This document shows positions 35,975-44,814 of a stretch of DNA of 64,000 bases, piece after piece. The position numbers were made by a program, and so were the translations under genes. Within the stretch, counting starts at the first letter, position 1. Each line of letters begins with the position of its first letter. This stretch comes from Caballeronia sp. GAFFF1. Its GTDB lineage: Bacteria; Pseudomonadota; Gammaproteobacteria; Burkholderiales; Burkholderiaceae. The stretch lies in assembly GCF_023630705.1 (NCBI RefSeq), contig NZ_JALQEM010000038.1:1-64000 (forward strand), given 5' to 3'. The notes under the pieces were generated by a model, which worked only from the letters and a program-made list of their open reading frames with translations, had not been told where the DNA came from and made no database searches.

Positions 35975-36523
35975 TAGGTGATGGCGTGTTGGCCTGCCAC
36001 CACCTTACACGGCCGATTGCCCCAATGAATTGGCCAGTCGATCTTTGCCCTCAACGGCTGCATTCAAGGACGCACACGAGTCGGAGCGTCCGAGCGATGG
36101 CGCATCGACTGAGGCTTCATGGCCGGGACCGCGTACTCGCCGACCCCCTGTACCTGCGCGAAGATCGATTCGGCAAACTCGCGGTCGTAGCCGCGCTCAA
36201 GCGCGCCGTTGACGAAGCGGTCATAGTAATGCAAGGCCAGCGCGCGCAGTAGTGAGTCGATTCCGGGCTTGCGGCTATTCGGTTTTGGATTGACCGGCTG
36301 CAGATGGTCGGGGAGTGCGGGCACGGCTCGTCGCGATTCGCTCGGTCTTGGATGGCTGGTCGCAGCCTGCCGGGCACGCAGCCATGCCCCAGCGTGTGAC
36401 TTCCCGTGCCTGACAAGCAAGTTGCGCGGTGCTCGCGCCCGCTGAGGTCTCGAGCGGCGCAAGGGCTTTCCTCCGTGTCCATTGGAATAGTCACCGACGG
36501 TCTGCGGCATCGGCTTGCACGTG
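35975..36523. other. Gene-poor region containing a dnaE2 remnant
   Basis: About 550 bases between the LysR gene and the FkbM gene. The long minus-strand open frame through it (to 36591) has an arginine-rich, non-protein-like first half. Only the part at 36127-36261 is recognisable and is listed separately. Nothing else is supported. Confidence 0.45.
36127..36261 (-). pseudogene. Remnant of an error-prone DNA polymerase gene (DnaE2-like)
   Basis: The minus strand reads LLRALALHYYDRFVNGALERGYDREFAES and IFAQVQGVGEY in one run (quoted in pieces). This matches the DnaE2/DnaE block that precedes the conserved GFPESHAASFA motif. The motif itself is not in frame here; a related string HEAS appears in the next frame. 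Only about 45 of roughly 1,050 residues survive. The match is by eye and short, so moderate confidence. Confidence 0.55.
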
Positions 36524-37369
36524 CTAAACCTTGTTCGATATCGAAAAGATGTTCTCGCCGTGATGAACGAAGTCGCGGTCTCTTTGAACATGCCAGTTCA
36601 GAAAGTTTCGGCTCGTGCGCTTCCCCGGCAACATCCAGTCGTGGAGTTCAATGATGAGCAGAGGGAAACGGTCGAACTCTTCAGGGGTGCGCGAGAAAAG
36701 GTCCGACTCGGCTCCTTCGATGTCGATCTTCAGGATGAATGGCGTACCTTTCTTCTTGGCCAGAAGCTGCTCGACGGTGAGCGCATCGACCCGGTACGAC
36801 TGGCTGTCCGGCTGACTGGCGGTGCGGAATCCCCATGCCCCTGTTCCGGGGTCCGTCAAGTACAAGCTGTCGCTGTTCGCGGAAATCGCTGCGTTCACCG
36901 GCAAGATCGAAGGGAAGGCAGCGGCGTTCTTTTTCAGTAGCTCATAGTTGCCACGCTCCGGTTCGACGGCGACGACCGTGGCCTTCGGATAGCTGAGGGC
37001 AAACCAGACGGCAGACGCGCCGATGTTGGCGCCCGCGTCGATGATGACGGGATCATCGCATTCCCGGTAGAACTTTAGAATATCTTCGTGCCGCTGCCAG
37101 CGATCGATCGCGTAGTCACGGTTGAAGAAGATCTGCTCGCAGACCATGCGGTCTTCCGGAGTCGGACGGTACGAAAAGTGTCGGCCGCCGGGAAGGCGCA
37201 GACCGCTCAGCCCGTATCGAGCGCGTCCCCATTCGTCGACCACGCGCGTCCTTGACTTTAGCAGGTGAGTCAGCACTGGCGGGACAATCTCTTTGACCAT
37301 CGACCTGATCAATCCATGCACGGCGAGCCTCCGAAAGCTAGGTTTGTCGTTAGACTGCGCGGCCCTCAC
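36524..37369 (-). CDS. FkbM-family methyltransferase
   Basis: A 281-residue SAM-dependent methyltransferase. The SAM-binding motif is VIIDAGANIGASAVWFA (near residue 110), followed by VVAVEPERGNYELLKKN and FILKIDIEGAESDLFS, all standard for FkbM proteins. These enzymes methylate sugars or other hydroxyls in glycans, antibiotics or lipids. The N-terminal 80 residues are an extension seen in glycan-associated members. It stands alone among decayed sequence, so its partner pathway cannot be read from neighbours. Confidence 0.88.
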   Translation of the reverse strand: MRAAQSNDKPSFRRLAVHGLIRSMVKEIVPPVLTHLLKSRTRVVDEWGRARYGLSGLRLPGGRHFSYRPTPEDRMVCEQIFFNRDYAIDRWQRHEDILKFYRECDDPVIIDAGANIGASAVWFALSYPKATVVAVEPERGNYELLKKNAAAFPSILPVNAAISANSDSLYLTDPGTGAWGFRTASQPDSQSYRVDALTVEQLLAKKKGTPFILKIDIEGAESDLFSRTPEEFDRFPLLIIELHDWMLPGKRTSRNFLNWHVQRDRDFVHHGENIFSISNKV

Positions 37370-38241
37370 GAGCGGATGGAATTGCTGAAACAGCCCCTGC
37401 TTATATCGAAACGAGCCGGAAAAGCGGCGCGCGGCCCCACGGTGCGCGCTGACGACTATCCCGGCTTCGTCGAGCCGACGGTGGTGTTTTGACCAACACC
37501 GTGCAACATGCCAAGGACTGCTGAATCATCCCTTGCCTCGCGAGCACGAGCGTCCGGTTCGTGCCTTGCGACCAACGCACAACTGGCGCTCAAGAAGCAT
37601 GTCTTGCCCGCTTCGCTGGATGGTGGACAGTTTGCATCAAGATTCATTGGCTGTGCAAATCTACACTGAAGCCGCCCGATGGCCAAGCGGTTCACGTCAG
37701 GGCGAATCGCAATCGAGGTTCGTGTCGGGTGAACACGGCGACCGCAAATGACGGCAGCGTGCGACGCCTCAGCCCGCAGCTTGGATAAGATCAGACGATT
37801 ACGAAGTTTCCCTAAAGCCTGACTCCAACTTCTCTCATCTCCGAAACAGCCCGCATCGATCAGCCACTTCGACTCCTTGGCTGCCGCATCGAGCGCGAAG
37901 CTCGCTGATGAAGTTCGCTCGCAGGCCGAGTCAGCCTTTGTCGCCACATCGTCGTGTTCGGGGCTGTCATAGGATGCTATAAGCGGCTCTGACGCCGGTG
38001 GGATCTTCCCGCTCATCTTGGCGATTGAGCCCACGCAAACGCCTTTCCCCCCAATGGAGGCAGGGTTGCAGACGAAATACGAGCAACGTGCTTGAGTAGT
38101 CGGGCGCGGGGTGCCCGTCCTCGGCCGGGTTGTGGCTTTCTCGCTTTAAGCATGTCTTCGAGCATTGCTCGCGGATTGCCGTAGCACACGAGGTCCTCTT
38201 CTTTCGCCGAATCTGCCTCGATGCGAGCAGAATGCGGTCCC
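37370..38241. other. Gene-poor region upstream of FkbM
   Basis: About 870 bases with no supported gene. A 192-codon minus-strand frame at 37456-38034 has no ribosome site or recognisable motif. The GC content is lower and codon pattern weaker than in the flanks, which suggests decayed or acquired DNA. Confidence 0.4.
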
Positions 38242-38403
38242 TAGACGCCGCGGCCCTTCACCGCTATCAATGCACCCGCGCTCGGCCTGGCCGCGCCACG
38301 GCCAGTCGAGGGCTGCACGAAAGGACGATTCAATGATTTCCGAGCATTAGCGACCAGGGCGCTAGCTAAGGCCGAGGCGGAGATAGCGAAGTGGAAACGT
38401 GGT

Positions 38404-38625
38404 GTGGCGAGGCAGCGCAACCATATCCTTACCTGTCCGCTTTTCGGTGGCATCGACCTAGAGCTATCTAAGCAGATTCTGGCAATCTTCGAAGCGGCGC
38501 TGGCGGACGCGTACCGGCGGCGGGATCGACTGCTTTCCGAATGGAAGCGTGGCGATGCTCAAGGGGCCTTCGCCGCCCGGTGCGCCATAGCCGTGGGCCC
38601 GTCAACGCGGCCGAGCGCTCGATGA
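38404..38625 (+). CDS. Possible small accessory ORF or remnant, unknown function
   Basis: A frame open from 38242 to 38625 reads like protein: AKAEAEIAKWKRGVARQRN, then HILTCPLFGGIDLELSKQIL and FEAALADAYRRRDRLLSEWK. The only usual start codon in it is GTG at 38404. A 31-codon frame (38622-38717, MTAADGMSHRHFEAIAMSAP...) overlaps its stop as ATGA, as coupled genes often do. The style resembles small plasmid or phage-type proteins, but I cannot name a family. It may be a truncated gene. Confidence 0.25.
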   Translation: MARQRNHILTCPLFGGIDLELSKQILAIFEAALADAYRRRDRLLSEWKRGDAQGAFAARCAIAVGPSTRPSAR

Positions 38626-38812
38626 CCGCTGCCGACGGTATGAGCCACCGGCATTTCGAAGCAATTGCGATGTCCGCCCCGATCATTGCCCGCTATGACG
38701 CGGACGACGCGCGCTGAATGTTCGCGCTCGGCGTAATGACACGAAGTGAGCGCTCAGGTTACGGCGTGGCTGACGCCTCGGCTGTTGGGCCGTCGCTGGC
38801 GGTTTCTCATCC

Positions 38813-40234
38813 TTACTTCGCTTGCGACGACTTATCCGGGCGATCGAGGCTGAAGACACGCACGATCATCGCATCGATCATCCGAAAGAAGCCGTCCGCG
38901 CCATAACCGGCAATAAAAGCGATCCCCGACGCGGAGAGCGTGAGCGCGCCCGAGCCGGAACTCACCGTCTGCGCCACGGAGGCTGGCGTGAAGAACAGTC
39001 CGACGGCAAGCCCGGCGATCGCGCCGAGAATCAGGCGAATGATGGCGAGCGTTTCATCGCGCGGCGCCAGAATGCTTCGCGTGATCCTGTCGCTGATATC
39101 GCGCAGAAACGAGGCGATGGTGCCGACGAGGCCGAACAGCACCGGCAATACATAGCTTGCGTAGGCGGACAGAACCAGCGTGATGGACTGGATGTTTTCT
39201 TGCGCCGCCACAGTGTTGCCGCCTTTATTCTTCGTGAGCAGCATCGAGGAAATCGGAAACGGCATGGTGAGCCATGACGACGGCGACGTTTCGGCGAATG
39301 CCGCCGCATCGTTGATGGATTTCTCGTAACGCGCCTGATAGTAGGACCAGCGGTTGCACAGCAGCCGGATCTGGCTGCTCTGCTGATCGATCTTCGAATC
39401 GCAGCGCACGGGTACGCTGTCGTGCTTCTGCTTGTCCTGCGCGAGCACCGAATTCTCCTTGTCTACTGCCGCGTAGATCTGGCTGGTCAGGTCTGCGGTG
39501 CTCTTCTGGTCGTCCTCGAAGCGCGACGTCAGTTGCAAGCCGTACACGACGAGCCAAAGCAGCATTGCGGAGAAGAACGTGACCGCCGCGCCGACACGCG
39601 AAACGTTCCGGTGAAAGCAGCGGAAACGCTTCGCGCTCGGAATGAGCCCCGGATAAGCCGACCTCGCGACGACCGCGCGAGTCTCTCTGTCGAGCGTAAC
39701 GCCATCCTCCAGCGACGCCGGCGAGTTGCGCTTCGCCCTGGATCTCTCTTCGAGGAACATGTAGGTGTAGGCAATCGTGACCCCGTTCGCGGGAAAGGCA
39801 ATCGAGTTGACCTTGTCCTTTACGCACAGAAGCAAGGCGGCGTCGTCGGCGCGATCGTTCAGGCTCTGATTCGGCTCCGGCGGATAACGCAACGCGCAGA
39901 TTCTTCTGATCACTTCGATCGGCGGCAGCGCGGCTGGCGGACTTGTCACGCGATTGCCGTTGTCAGCGTTCGCGTTTGCCTCGGTGCTTTGCCGAACCGG
40001 ATACTTGATGTCTCCGATATCCCAGATGTGCACGTCCGGACGTCCCGAAATGAAGTCCAGCAACAGCAGGACTTCATTGAGGTCGCGCTGAAGAATCAGT
40101 TGCTCCGCCGGGAATCTGGACTGCTCGGGCGCCGCCGGCGGCGGCACATGGTCCGTTGCGGCCTTGATCGGCGTCACCGAGGAAGAGGACGCGCTGGTGT
40201 CTTCCGGTACCGGATTCAGAGGTATGGAGCTCAT
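38813..40234 (-). CDS. Large membrane protein of unknown family
   Basis: A 473-residue protein. The first 220 residues are soluble (SRFPAEQLILQRDLNEVLLL, RRICALRYPPEPNQSL). A membrane segment follows near residue 230 (VGAAVTFFSAMLLWLVVYGL), then a charged extracytoplasmic or helical part of about 110 residues with two Cys. Three more hydrophobic segments end the protein (SAYASYVLPVLFGLVGTIAS, LILGAIAGLAVGLFF, LTLSASGIAFIAGYGADGFF). I do not recognise the family. The frame is open to 40417, but MSSIPLNPVPEDT at 40234 is the sensible start. It lies 22 bases after a broken peptidoglycan-binding gene, likely its former operon partner. Confidence 0.75.
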   Translation of the reverse strand: MSSIPLNPVPEDTSASSSSVTPIKAATDHVPPPAAPEQSRFPAEQLILQRDLNEVLLLLDFISGRPDVHIWDIGDIKYPVRQSTEANANADNGNRVTSPPAALPPIEVIRRICALRYPPEPNQSLNDRADDAALLLCVKDKVNSIAFPANGVTIAYTYMFLEERSRAKRNSPASLEDGVTLDRETRAVVARSAYPGLIPSAKRFRCFHRNVSRVGAAVTFFSAMLLWLVVYGLQLTSRFEDDQKSTADLTSQIYAAVDKENSVLAQDKQKHDSVPVRCDSKIDQQSSQIRLLCNRWSYYQARYEKSINDAAAFAETSPSSWLTMPFPISSMLLTKNKGGNTVAAQENIQSITLVLSAYASYVLPVLFGLVGTIASFLRDISDRITRSILAPRDETLAIIRLILGAIAGLAVGLFFTPASVAQTVSSGSGALTLSASGIAFIAGYGADGFFRMIDAMIVRVFSLDRPDKSSQAK

Positions 40235-40256
40235 GAAATATCCTTCGATAGAAGTT

Positions 40257-40565
40257 TCAGTCGCCCAGCGAATAGGGAACCAGCGACGCCCCGCGCCGAT
40301 AGGCCTCTTGGAAGCGCTCGACGCGGGAATCGCGAACGGTAATCCGTCCGAGTCGGAGAAGCCGAGCGGGAGCAGGGCGCGCGGTCCCGCCACGCGATCG
40401 GGACAGTGATCCGCCACTTTTCCGAAATGCCATGACTGCCGTAACCGTTCCTTGCCTGTAGTCGCCGTCTAGCGCGCCCAGCCCCAATCCGTTTTCCGCG
40501 AGTGCTCTCCGCAACACCTTCCCGTCGTCGCCGCTGTTGCCTTGTCGAAGAGTGCTCCGCTGCAT
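40257..40565 (-). pseudogene. Frameshifted peptidoglycan-binding domain protein
   Basis: From the ATG at 40565 the frame reads LRQGNSGDDGKVLRRALAEN, then GLGLGALDGDYRQGTVTAVMAFRKSGG, a PG_binding_1 repeat. The domain's end (PDRVAGPRALLPLGFSDSDG) continues in a different frame from about 40417. The original frame runs on to 40257 with RVERFQEAYRRGASLVPYSL. Thus a frameshift near 40415 breaks the domain. Such domains bind cell-wall murein and often partner with lytic enzymes. It may still give a truncated product of 102 residues. Upstream neighbour of the unknown membrane protein. Confidence 0.65.
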
Positions 40566-41360
40566 GACTGGCTCCTTCAGGACCGTAGACATGCGACGCG
40601 CTGAATTCAGTTCCGTCACTGAAGAGCCAAAGCCGGTCGCGGGTGTGAAACCGCGTACTTCCAGGGGCCGTGGTGGTCGTCGTCGCCTGTCACGCATTCC
40701 ACGCATCGCCCGTGATTCGCTCAATGCCACGCGCCTACCGATGGCCGAGAAAGAAGGCTGGTGCACGTTCAGAACGATAGGCCTTCGGCACAAATAAACT
40801 AGCCCCCTTTCGCAGGGTGCCTCTGCGCCCGTCTGGCGGTAGACCGATCATGGTTCGCTCGGGAAGCCGCTAAGTCAGTCCCGCCCCGTTATCGGAAGGC
40901 TGATCCGGCAACGTGCCTAGTACTGACGCTTGCCGCTACACGAACGGCATTAGCACAGCACGAAAAGGGGCGCCGGGTTGTGATTCCGGCGCGGTGCCGG
41001 ATCGCCGACAGAGTGAAAGCAGGCGTTGGCAGCGGTGACCAGAGCACGATGCAGAGGGAAACCGGCGCGTATCATGCATGAACGCGCCGGCTGGAGTTGG
41101 CCGGATCGGATGTATAGAAACGCCGGCTCGCGCTGCGTCACCGCGCACGGATAACGAGGAAACCGAGCGGCAATGCGGAAAAGAACGGACGCCGGTTAGC
41201 GAACGCCTGGCGGCTGTCACGACCAGACGACGCTGCTATGACCGTAGCTACAACGCGAATCGGATCGGCGATCCGCCGGCAACTGTAGCAGCCCGTTCGA
41301 CGCGGAAAGATCGGGGAGCGGCCGCAGAGCATGCGGCCGCACCGCCGAACAGACGGCTCA
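40566..41360. other. Intergenic region with one GC-rich hairpin
   Basis: About 800 bases without a supported gene. Arginine-rich short frames near 40936-41332 on both strands look non-coding. The hairpin at 41318-41340 is described separately. The first 200 bases probably hold the promoter of the peptidoglycan-binding/membrane-protein pair. Confidence 0.45.
41318..41340 (-). terminator. GC-rich hairpin downstream of flgM
   Basis: GCGGCCGC (41318-41325) and its copy at 41333-41340 form an 8-base perfect stem with a 7-base loop, starting 20 bases after the flgM stop on the minus strand. There is no long U-tract after it (the next bases are TCCCCGATCTTTCC), so termination strength is uncertain. 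Confidence 0.4.
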
Positions 41361-41666
41361 TTAGCGCGAAGTCGCGCCCAGAAGATCGCGTGCCGTGCCC
41401 AGCATGCCGTCGGCGACGGCCGCCGAGTCGACCTTGTAGGTACCGTCTTTCAATGCCGCCTTGATAGATGCCACCTTGGCAGTATCGATATCCGAGGAGT
41501 GAGCAGCGAACGCCGCTGTCGACGACAGGCTGATGGTCGAGCCTTCCGTAGCGGCGGGCGCGACCTGCTGCGCAGTGCTCGCGCTCGGCTTCGTGCTGGT
41601 GCTCGCCGCGCGCTTCACGGTGATCTGGGTCGACGAATCTGCGCTTTTGATGTTCTGGATGTTCAT
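41361..41666 (-). CDS. flgM: Anti-sigma-28 factor FlgM
   Basis: A 101-residue protein with a disordered, Ser/Thr-rich first half and the FlgM signature in the second: IDTAKVASIKAALKDGTYKV followed by DSAAVADGMLGTARDLL. FlgM binds FliA (sigma-28) until the hook is complete, then leaves through the flagellar export gate. The position is unusual: instead of flgN/flgA, its neighbours are a CheY-like gene and a chemoreceptor gene. A FliA-type promoter lies 27 bases before its start, which would place it in the late class itself. It could be a second copy in the genome. Confidence 0.82.
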   Translation of the reverse strand: MNIQNIKSADSSTQITVKRAASTSTKPSASTAQQVAPAATEGSTISLSSTAAFAAHSSDIDTAKVASIKAALKDGTYKVDSAAVADGMLGTARDLLGATSR

Positions 41667-41693
41667 GGTTTCGGTTCTCGCTGGCTTTAATGC

Positions 41694-41720
41694 TTAACGG
41701 TGCCTGCGTTGAAACCTTTA
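41694..41720 (-). promoter_or_regulatory. FliA (sigma-28) promoter of flgM
   Basis: On the minus strand: TAAAGGTT (-35), 11-base spacer, ACCGTTAA (-10). The consensus is TAAAGTTT, N11, GCCGATAA; here 7 of 8 and 6 of 8 bases agree and the spacing is exact. It ends 27 bases before the flgM ATG. Confidence 0.65.
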
Positions 41721-41833
41721 CCATCCGAAGCGCCGCGCGGTCGCCCGAACATCCCCGGAATCGCCGGGAAGCCTTATCCAACAAGGCTTCCAGCAAATTG
41801 CAACAGTTTGCAACAAAGTGTAAAAGTCGCCGG

Positions 41834-42277
41834 TCACGCGTTCATGAAGACCGCGCCGAAGACGGACGCGCCGCGATCGGCCGGCGCGGCGGTCTGCTGA
41901 AGCGGCGCGATCTGAGCCAGCTTGTCGGCGAGCGCGGCCTCGGAAAACGGCTTCACCACGTAGCCGTTCGCACCGGCGCGAATTGCCGCAATCACGTTTT
42001 CGCGCCGGGTCTCGGCGGTCACCATCAGAACCGGAACGTCGGCATGATGCTCGGACTTGCGAATCTCCTGCAGAAGCGTCAGCCCGTCCATATTCGGCAT
42101 GTTCCAGTCGGTGATGACGAGATCGAACCGCTGCGTCTTGAGTTTTTCGAGTGCTGTCACGCCATCGACTGCTTCATCGATCAGCGTATAACCGATCGCC
42201 TTCAGCATCTTTCGAATCAAACTGCGCATGGTGGTCAGGTCGTCGACTACCAGCAAGCGCATTTCCGTTTTAACCAT
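41834..42277 (-). CDS. CheY-like single-domain response regulator
   Basis: A 147-residue receiver domain. Phosphorylation site Asp57 (VITDWNMPNMDG), acidic pair Asp12-Asp13, the Thr of MVTAET and the Lys of VVKPFSE are all present. LLVVDDLTTMRSLIRKMLKAIGY is very CheY-like, so it should bind the flagellar switch or act in a chemotaxis phosphorelay. The last 20 residues (TAAPADRGASVFGAVFMNA) are an extra tail. It lies between the flgM gene and a small unknown gene on the same strand. Confidence 0.88.
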   Translation of the reverse strand: MVKTEMRLLVVDDLTTMRSLIRKMLKAIGYTLIDEAVDGVTALEKLKTQRFDLVITDWNMPNMDGLTLLQEIRKSEHHADVPVLMVTAETRRENVIAAIRAGANGYVVKPFSEAALADKLAQIAPLQQTAAPADRGASVFGAVFMNA

Positions 42278-42348
42278 CTGTCAATCCTTTCTCTCTTTAC
42301 TTTCCTGCGCATGGCTCACCGCACACAGCCATGCGCAGCGCTAACTCG

Positions 42349-42621
42349 CTACACGCTCGGGCAATGCGAGGTATCGCCCGGCGGACTACCACTCGATCGA
42401 AGAAATTCGTCCAGCTCGAAGCAAGCTTTGACGACCGCCTCGACCGCCTCTTGTGCAATATCGTTTTCCATCGCCGCCAGCCGACGGCGAAGTTCATGCA
42501 GTTGCTTGACCATGTCACCTACCTCGTTCCGGACAAGAAACTCGCCCTGCGATTCTTCGCTGCAAGGCGAGATTGCGTGGGTCGGCGCGTCCGGTTCCGC
42601 GCGCCGGTTTGTCAGCCGCAT
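42349..42621 (-). CDS. Small helical protein in chemotaxis cluster, unknown function
   Basis: A 90-residue protein with a polar N-terminus and a central amphipathic helix (MVKQLHELRRRLAAMENDIA) that could form a coiled coil, followed by EAVEAVVKACFELDEFLRSS. No family is recognised. It starts 16 bases after the chemoreceptor stop and precedes the CheY-like gene, and its codon use is normal. Position suggests an accessory in receptor signalling, for example a CheY-binding or phosphatase-like helper, but no CheZ/CheX/FliY catalytic motif is visible. Confidence 0.55.
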   Translation of the reverse strand: MRLTNRRAEPDAPTHAISPCSEESQGEFLVRNEVGDMVKQLHELRRRLAAMENDIAQEAVEAVVKACFELDEFLRSSGSPPGDTSHCPSV

Positions 42622-42637
42622 GGCGACACCTTTCGAC

Positions 42638-44338
42638 TCAGAACGTCGCCCAGTCGCCGTCAGCGGCCGCCGCGACCGCTACCGACGGCGCGGCGACAGG
42701 CTTCGTCGCGCGCGTCACCGGCAGCGCTTTCTTGGCGAGCGACGGCCGCGTCGGCTTCTGTTCGTAGCTGCCGGTCGTCGGCGCAGCGAACGACTGCGCC
42801 GTGCGGAACACACCAACGGCCGCGGTGAGGTGCTTTGCCTGGTCCTCCATCGAACCGGCGGCAGCCGCGGCTTCTTCGACGAGCGCAGCGTTTTGCTGCG
42901 TGACCTCGTCCATCTGCGAGATCGCCTGATTCACCTGCTCGATGCCGCGGCTTTGTTCGTTCGAGGCAGATGCGATCTCGCCCATGATGTCGGTCACGCG
43001 CTTGATCGCGGTGCTCACGCGCTGCATCGTGTCGCCTGCTCTCGCCACCAGCTCGGTTCCGGCCTGAACGCGGTTGCCCGAGGTCTCGATCAGTTCCCTG
43101 ATTTCCTTGGCCGCAGCCGACGACCGCTGCGCGAGGCTGCGCACTTCGCTTGCCACGACCGCGAAGCCCCGGCCCTGCTCGCCGGCTCGCGCGGCTTCGA
43201 CCGCGGCATTGAGCGCGAGGATGTTCGTCTGGAACGCGATTCCTTCGATCATTCCGATAATTTCGGCGATTCGGGCGGAGCTGTCTTCGATGTCGGTCAT
43301 CGTGTCCACGACCTGACTGACGATGGTGCTGCCCTCGTTCGCGACGGTGCTCGCGTTGTCCGCGAGGCCACTGGCCTGCCGTGCGTTCTCGGCGTTCTGC
43401 TTGACCGTCGCGGTCAGCTCTTCCATGCTGGCTGCGGTTTCCTCGAGAGAGGCGGCCTGCTGTTCCGTGCGTGACGACAAGTCCGTGCTACCCGCGGCAA
43501 TCTCGCCCGACGCGGTTCGAATGACATCGACGGACTCCTTGATGCCCGTTGCGAGCGACGAGAGCTTGGCAAACGCGGCTCGCACCGCCAGCATCAACGT
43601 CGCGAGCTCGTCACGGCCGGCCACTTCTACGCGGTGCGTCAGATCGCCCTGTTCCAGCGCCTTCATTGCCGCGAGCGCGTCGCCCAAGGGCTTCGTCACC
43701 GAGCGCGTGATGATGAGCATCGCCGCGATCGCGACTAGCACCGCCGCTATCGTCGTGGCGAAGGACAGCGCGACCGCACGGTCATACGCTGTGTGTGCGT
43801 GGCGCGCGGAGTCGTCGGCGAGCTCGTACTGATACGCGACGAGCGCGTCGAGCGCCGCGAAATACTTGACCTGCGCGCTTGCAACGGGTCCCGCGATTTG
43901 CGCGCGTGCTTCCTCGATCTGCCCCGCCGTCAGCAGCTTGACCGCTTCCTGACGCGCTGCGGTGTTCGTTCCGCGCGCCTCGACGAGCGCATTGAAAAGC
44001 TCGCGCCCGCGCGCCGACGTAATCATGCGGCCGACTTTTTCGAGCCGCTGCGACGTGGCTTTCGATGCTTCGAGCACACCGGCTTGCATCGCGGCGACGT
44101 CCTCCGGCTTTCCGGTAATTGCCGCGCGCTGCAGCCGAAGCACGGTCTGGCTGGCCGAATCCTTGGCTTTGCTGACCTCTGAGGCCTTGACCATCCGGTC
44201 ATCGGTGATGAGCGTGATCTCGCTATCGAGGCCGCGCATATTGACGAAGTTGATCGTGGCGATGAGGACGAGCAACGCGACGACGATGCCGAAGCCGATG
44301 GTCAGGCGGACGCCGACCTTGAAGTTGTGCAGGTTCAT
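42638..44338 (-). CDS. Methyl-accepting chemotaxis protein
   Basis: A 566-residue chemoreceptor. Membrane segment 1 is near residues 12-32, a four-helix periplasmic sensor follows, and membrane segment 2 is near 190-212 (ALSFATTIAAVLVAIAAMLI). A HAMP domain and the signalling hairpin come next, with the tip EQGRGFAVVASEVRSLAQRS. The chain ends in DWATF, which fits the C-terminal pentapeptide that tethers CheR/CheB for adaptation. The ligand is unknown. A FliA promoter lies 147 bases upstream, and two small genes follow on the same strand. Confidence 0.93.
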   Translation of the reverse strand: MNLHNFKVGVRLTIGFGIVVALLVLIATINFVNMRGLDSEITLITDDRMVKASEVSKAKDSASQTVLRLQRAAITGKPEDVAAMQAGVLEASKATSQRLEKVGRMITSARGRELFNALVEARGTNTAARQEAVKLLTAGQIEEARAQIAGPVASAQVKYFAALDALVAYQYELADDSARHAHTAYDRAVALSFATTIAAVLVAIAAMLIITRSVTKPLGDALAAMKALEQGDLTHRVEVAGRDELATLMLAVRAAFAKLSSLATGIKESVDVIRTASGEIAAGSTDLSSRTEQQAASLEETAASMEELTATVKQNAENARQASGLADNASTVANEGSTIVSQVVDTMTDIEDSSARIAEIIGMIEGIAFQTNILALNAAVEAARAGEQGRGFAVVASEVRSLAQRSSAAAKEIRELIETSGNRVQAGTELVARAGDTMQRVSTAIKRVTDIMGEIASASNEQSRGIEQVNQAISQMDEVTQQNAALVEEAAAAAGSMEDQAKHLTAAVGVFRTAQSFAAPTTGSYEQKPTRPSLAKKALPVTRATKPVAAPSVAVAAAADGDWATF

Positions 44339-44484
44339 TTAGGATTCCGAGGACCGGTTATTCAGGACGTGTTGTGGAAGGCGCTCGCTAACTGTTGCGT
44401 AGCGCGGCCGGTCGCCGGTTGCTGAGTTCCTACAGGGATCGCCTCTAGGATCGAATCGCTCGTTACTGTCGCCTTCCTTCCTGA

Positions 44485-44511
44485 GTATCGGCAGAAAGCA
44501 TGGAAGCTTTA
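44485..44511 (-). promoter_or_regulatory. FliA (sigma-28) promoter of the chemoreceptor operon
   Basis: On the minus strand: TAAAGCTT (-35), an 11-base spacer, GCCGATAC (-10). Seven of eight bases agree with the consensus in each element and spacing is exact. The 147-base leader to the receptor gene holds no other feature. The remainder of 44339-44814 has no supported gene. Confidence 0.75.
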
Positions 44512-44814
44512 CGTGGAATTTTCGGCGTCCGAAGCACGTCAGGATTTATTACCGAATGCGTCGCTTGTCGCCATTTCGCTGCTGGAATCGGGACTGTTTC
44601 GGATTAAGTAGCGGTGGTCTGCGCCTCGTCAGGACGAAGGAGACGCACGCTCGTGCGTTATCGGTAGGACGAAAATGCGGCGGGCAATCGGGCGAACCTC
44701 TCGACGTGCGCTTCCCGCGGACGACGCGACGCGCCTGCGCCGCAGCGGCAAGACGCCGAGGCGTTGCGCGCCCGTTGGCGCTTCTGAAAGAACCGATCTA
44801 GGAATGGCCGCGCG

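Noticed and set aside
37456..38034. 192-codon minus-strand frame
   Set aside because: No start site, no domain, composition unlike protein; treated as decayed sequence.
26512..41360. Whole region as one prophage or integrative element
   Set aside because: No integrase, tRNA target, attachment repeats or phage structural genes were seen; remnants are of unrelated metabolic genes.
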